A stretch of DNA of 64,000 bases from Struthio camelus (Eukaryota; Chordata; Aves; Struthioniformes; Struthionidae): NCBI RefSeq assembly GCF_040807025.1, contig NC_090952.1, positions 4,356,001 through 4,420,000 of the forward strand, given 5' to 3'. The notes beneath the pieces are model-generated. The model was not told the DNA's origin. It did no database searches and was given only the letters and a program-made list of their open reading frames with translations. The stretch's first letter is position 1, and the number at the start of each line of letters is the position of its first letter. The position numbers and the translations under genes are program-made. This document shows, piece by piece, positions 62,041-64,000 of this stretch.

Positions 62041-64000
62041 AGTGGTCTTAATGTCGGCGGAGTGGTTTTAGCCCCGACGCAGTGGTTTTCGGCCTGACAC
62101 AGTGCTTTTCAGCCTGACGGAGCAGTTTCCTCCCCAGCACAGTGGTTTCAGCCCCGACGGAGTGGTTTTAAGGCTTTATGGAGTGCTTTCAGCCCCGACA
62201 CAGTGGTTTCAGGCTTGATGGAGTGGTTTCAACGTCAGGTGAGTGGTTTTGGCCCTGGCGGAGTGGTTTCAGCCCCGACGCAGTGGTTTTAGGCTTGGCG
62301 GAGTGGTTTCAGCCCCGACGCAGTGGTTTTAGGCTTGACGGAGTGGTTTCAGCCCTGACGCAGTGGTTTTCGGGGTGACACAGTGCTTTTAAGCCTGACG
62401 GAGCAGTTTCTGCCCCAGCACAGTGGTTTCAGCCCCAACGGAGTGGTTTTAAGGTCAGCATAGTGGTATTGGCCCCGGCGGAGTGGTTTCAGCCTCGATG
62501 GAATGGTTTTAGGCTTGCCAGAGTGGTTTTGGCCCTGACGGAGTGGTTTTGGCCCTGACGGAGTTGTTTTAGGCCTGATGGAGTGGTTTCAGCCCCGACG
62601 CAGTGGTTTTAGGCTTGGCGGAGTGGTTTTAGGCTTGGCGGAGTGGTTTTAAGGTCAGTCGAGTGGTATTGGCCCTGGCGGAGTGGTTTCAGCCTCGATG
62701 GAATGGTTTTAGGCTTGCCGGAGTGGTTTTGGCCCTGACGGAGTGGTTTTGGCCCTGACGGAGTTGTTTTAGGCCTGATGGAGTGGTTTCAGCCCCGACG
62801 CAGTGGTTTTAGGCTCGGCGGAGTGGTTTCAGCCCCGACGGAGTGGTTTTAGGCTCGGCGGAGTGGTTTCAGCCCCGACGCAGTGGTTTTAGGCTCGGTG
62901 GAGTGGTCTTAATGTCAGCCGAGTGGTTTTGGCCCTGGCGGAATGCTTTCAGCCCCGACGCAGTGGTTTTAGGCTCGGCGGAGTGGTTTCAGCACTGGTG
63001 GAGTGGTTTTGGCCCTGACGGAGTTGTTTTAGGCCTGATGCAGTGGTTTCAGCCCCGACGCAGTGGTTTTAGGCTTGGCGGAGTGGTTTCAGCCCCGACA
63101 GAGAGGTTTTAGGCTCGGCGGAGTGGTTTCAGCCCCAGCACAGTGGTTTTAGGCTTGGCGCAGTGGTCTTAATGTCGGCGGAGTGGTTTCAGCCCTGACG
63201 GAGTGGTTTTCGGGGTGACACAGTGCTTTTAAGCCTGACGGAGCAGTTTCTGCCCCAGCACAGTGGTTTCAGCCCCGACGGAGTGGTTTTAAGGTCAGCC
63301 GAGTGATTTTGGCCCCGTCGGAGTTTTTTTAGGCTCGGCAGAGTGGTTTTAGGCCTGACGGAGAGGTTTCAGCCCAGGCGCAGTGGTTTCAGCCCAGACG
63401 CACTGGTTTCAGCCCTGACGCACTGTTTTTAGGCTTGATGGAGTGGTTTTGGCCCTGACGGAGTTTTTTTGTCCCCGGCAGAGTGGTTTCAGCCCCGACG
63501 CAGCGGTTTTAGGCTTGGCGGAGTGATTTTCGCCCTGACGGAGTTGTTTTAGGCTCGGCAGAGTGATTTCGGCCCCGACGGGGTGGCTTCAGGCTCGGCG
63601 GAGTGGTTTCGGCCCCGACGCAGTGGTTTCAGGCTCGGCGGCGTGGTTTCAGCCCCGATGGAGTGGTTTTAGGCTTGGCGCAGTGGTCTTAATGTCGGCG
63701 GAGTGGTTTCAGCCCCGACGGAATGGTTTCAGGCTCGGCGGAGTGGTTTCAGCCCCGACGCAGTGGTTTTAGGCTCGGCGGAGTGCTTTTCAGCCCCGAT
63801 GGAGTGGTTTTAGGCTTGGCGCAGTGTTTTTAATGTCGGCGGAGTGGTTTTGGCCCTGGTGGAACGCTTTCAGCCCCGACTGATTGGTTTTGGCCCTGGT
63901 GGAGTGGTTTTCGGCCTGACACAGTGCTTTTCAGCCTGACGGAGTGGTTTCTGCCCCGACGGAGTGGTTTTGGTCCTGGCACAGTGGTTTCCGCCCCGAC

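Larger units (their letters stand above)
21352..64000 (+). repeat. Giant 20-bp minisatellite array (continues past window)
   Basis: Every 20 bp the core AGTGGTTT returns, followed by a 12-bp variable part. Typical monomers are agtggttttaggctcggcgg, agtggtttcagccccgacgc, agtggttttggccctgacgg and agtggttttaaggtcagacg. Nearly all monomers are exactly 20 bp; units of 19 or 21 bp are rare (for example 21 bp near 21480-21540, 19 bp near 25890). At least 42.6 kb and about 2,100 monomers are present, and the right end is not reached. The + strand is rich in G and T and many monomers carry two to four CpGs. I see no interspersed transposon or gene. Higher-order organisation is given in separate entries. 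Confidence 0.97.

Noticed and set aside
21352-64000. CRISPR-like array
   Set aside because: The repeat core is 8 bp, the intervening parts are recurrent words rather than unique spacers, and the context is a vertebrate genome.
21352-64000. Identity with the 41-bp CNM/PO41-type or W-chromosome XhoI-type bird satellites
   Set aside because: The 20/40-bp unit and the AGTGGTTT core do not match what I recall of those families. I could not run a comparison, so no name is given.

Overview
This looks like nuclear DNA from a bird. The evidence is an intact seven-exon ribosomal protein S4 gene with GT-AG introns, a CITED1 gene just upstream (the CITED1/RPS4X pairing that lies on the X in placental mammals), GC-rich short-intron gene structure, and two 5'-truncated CR1 LINE fragments, the dominant retrotransposon of bird genomes. 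I cannot name the species.

Layout. 1-6130 is intergenic sequence with simple repeats and a few AT-rich islands; I see no convincing exon there. 6130-7490 holds CITED1 (+): CpG island, TATA box, untranslated first exon, 227-bp 5'-UTR intron, 162-codon reading frame and AATAAA. 7491-9389 is intergenic. 9390-14840 holds RPS4 (+): 263 codons in seven exons, with a pyrimidine-rich start typical of ribosomal protein mRNAs and ATTAAA at the end. 14841-15479 shows nothing recognisable. 15480-17380 carries two CR1 fragments in opposite orientation. 18090-21374 (-) holds an unrecognised candidate gene: three exons joined by two short consensus introns with matching phases, encoding a Pro/Ser/Ala-rich protein with a basic helical segment and a Gln-rich tract, followed by a 3' UTR with AATAAA.

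From 21352 to the end of the window (at least 42.6 kb, about 2,100 monomers) the DNA is a single uninterrupted minisatellite with a 20-bp monomer. Each monomer has a near-constant core (AGTGGTTT) and a 12-bp variable part drawn from a small set of words. It is layered: 20-bp monomers; higher-order units of 762 and 1,242 bp; a 2.6-3.5 kb unit; a 9.3/10.5-kb tandem duplication; and a very homogeneous stretch near 61 kb where successive variants replace one another step by step. No transposon or gene is visible inside it. Because 20 is not a multiple of 3, all three + frames read the same cyclic 20-residue peptide, so the many ORFs in the array are by-products of the repeat.

The genes share no pathway: CITED1 is a CBP/p300-binding transcriptional co-regulator, RPS4 is a 40S ribosomal protein, and the minus-strand gene is of unknown function. 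The most interesting parts are that uncharacterised gene, whose 5' end touches the array, and the hierarchical organisation of the array.
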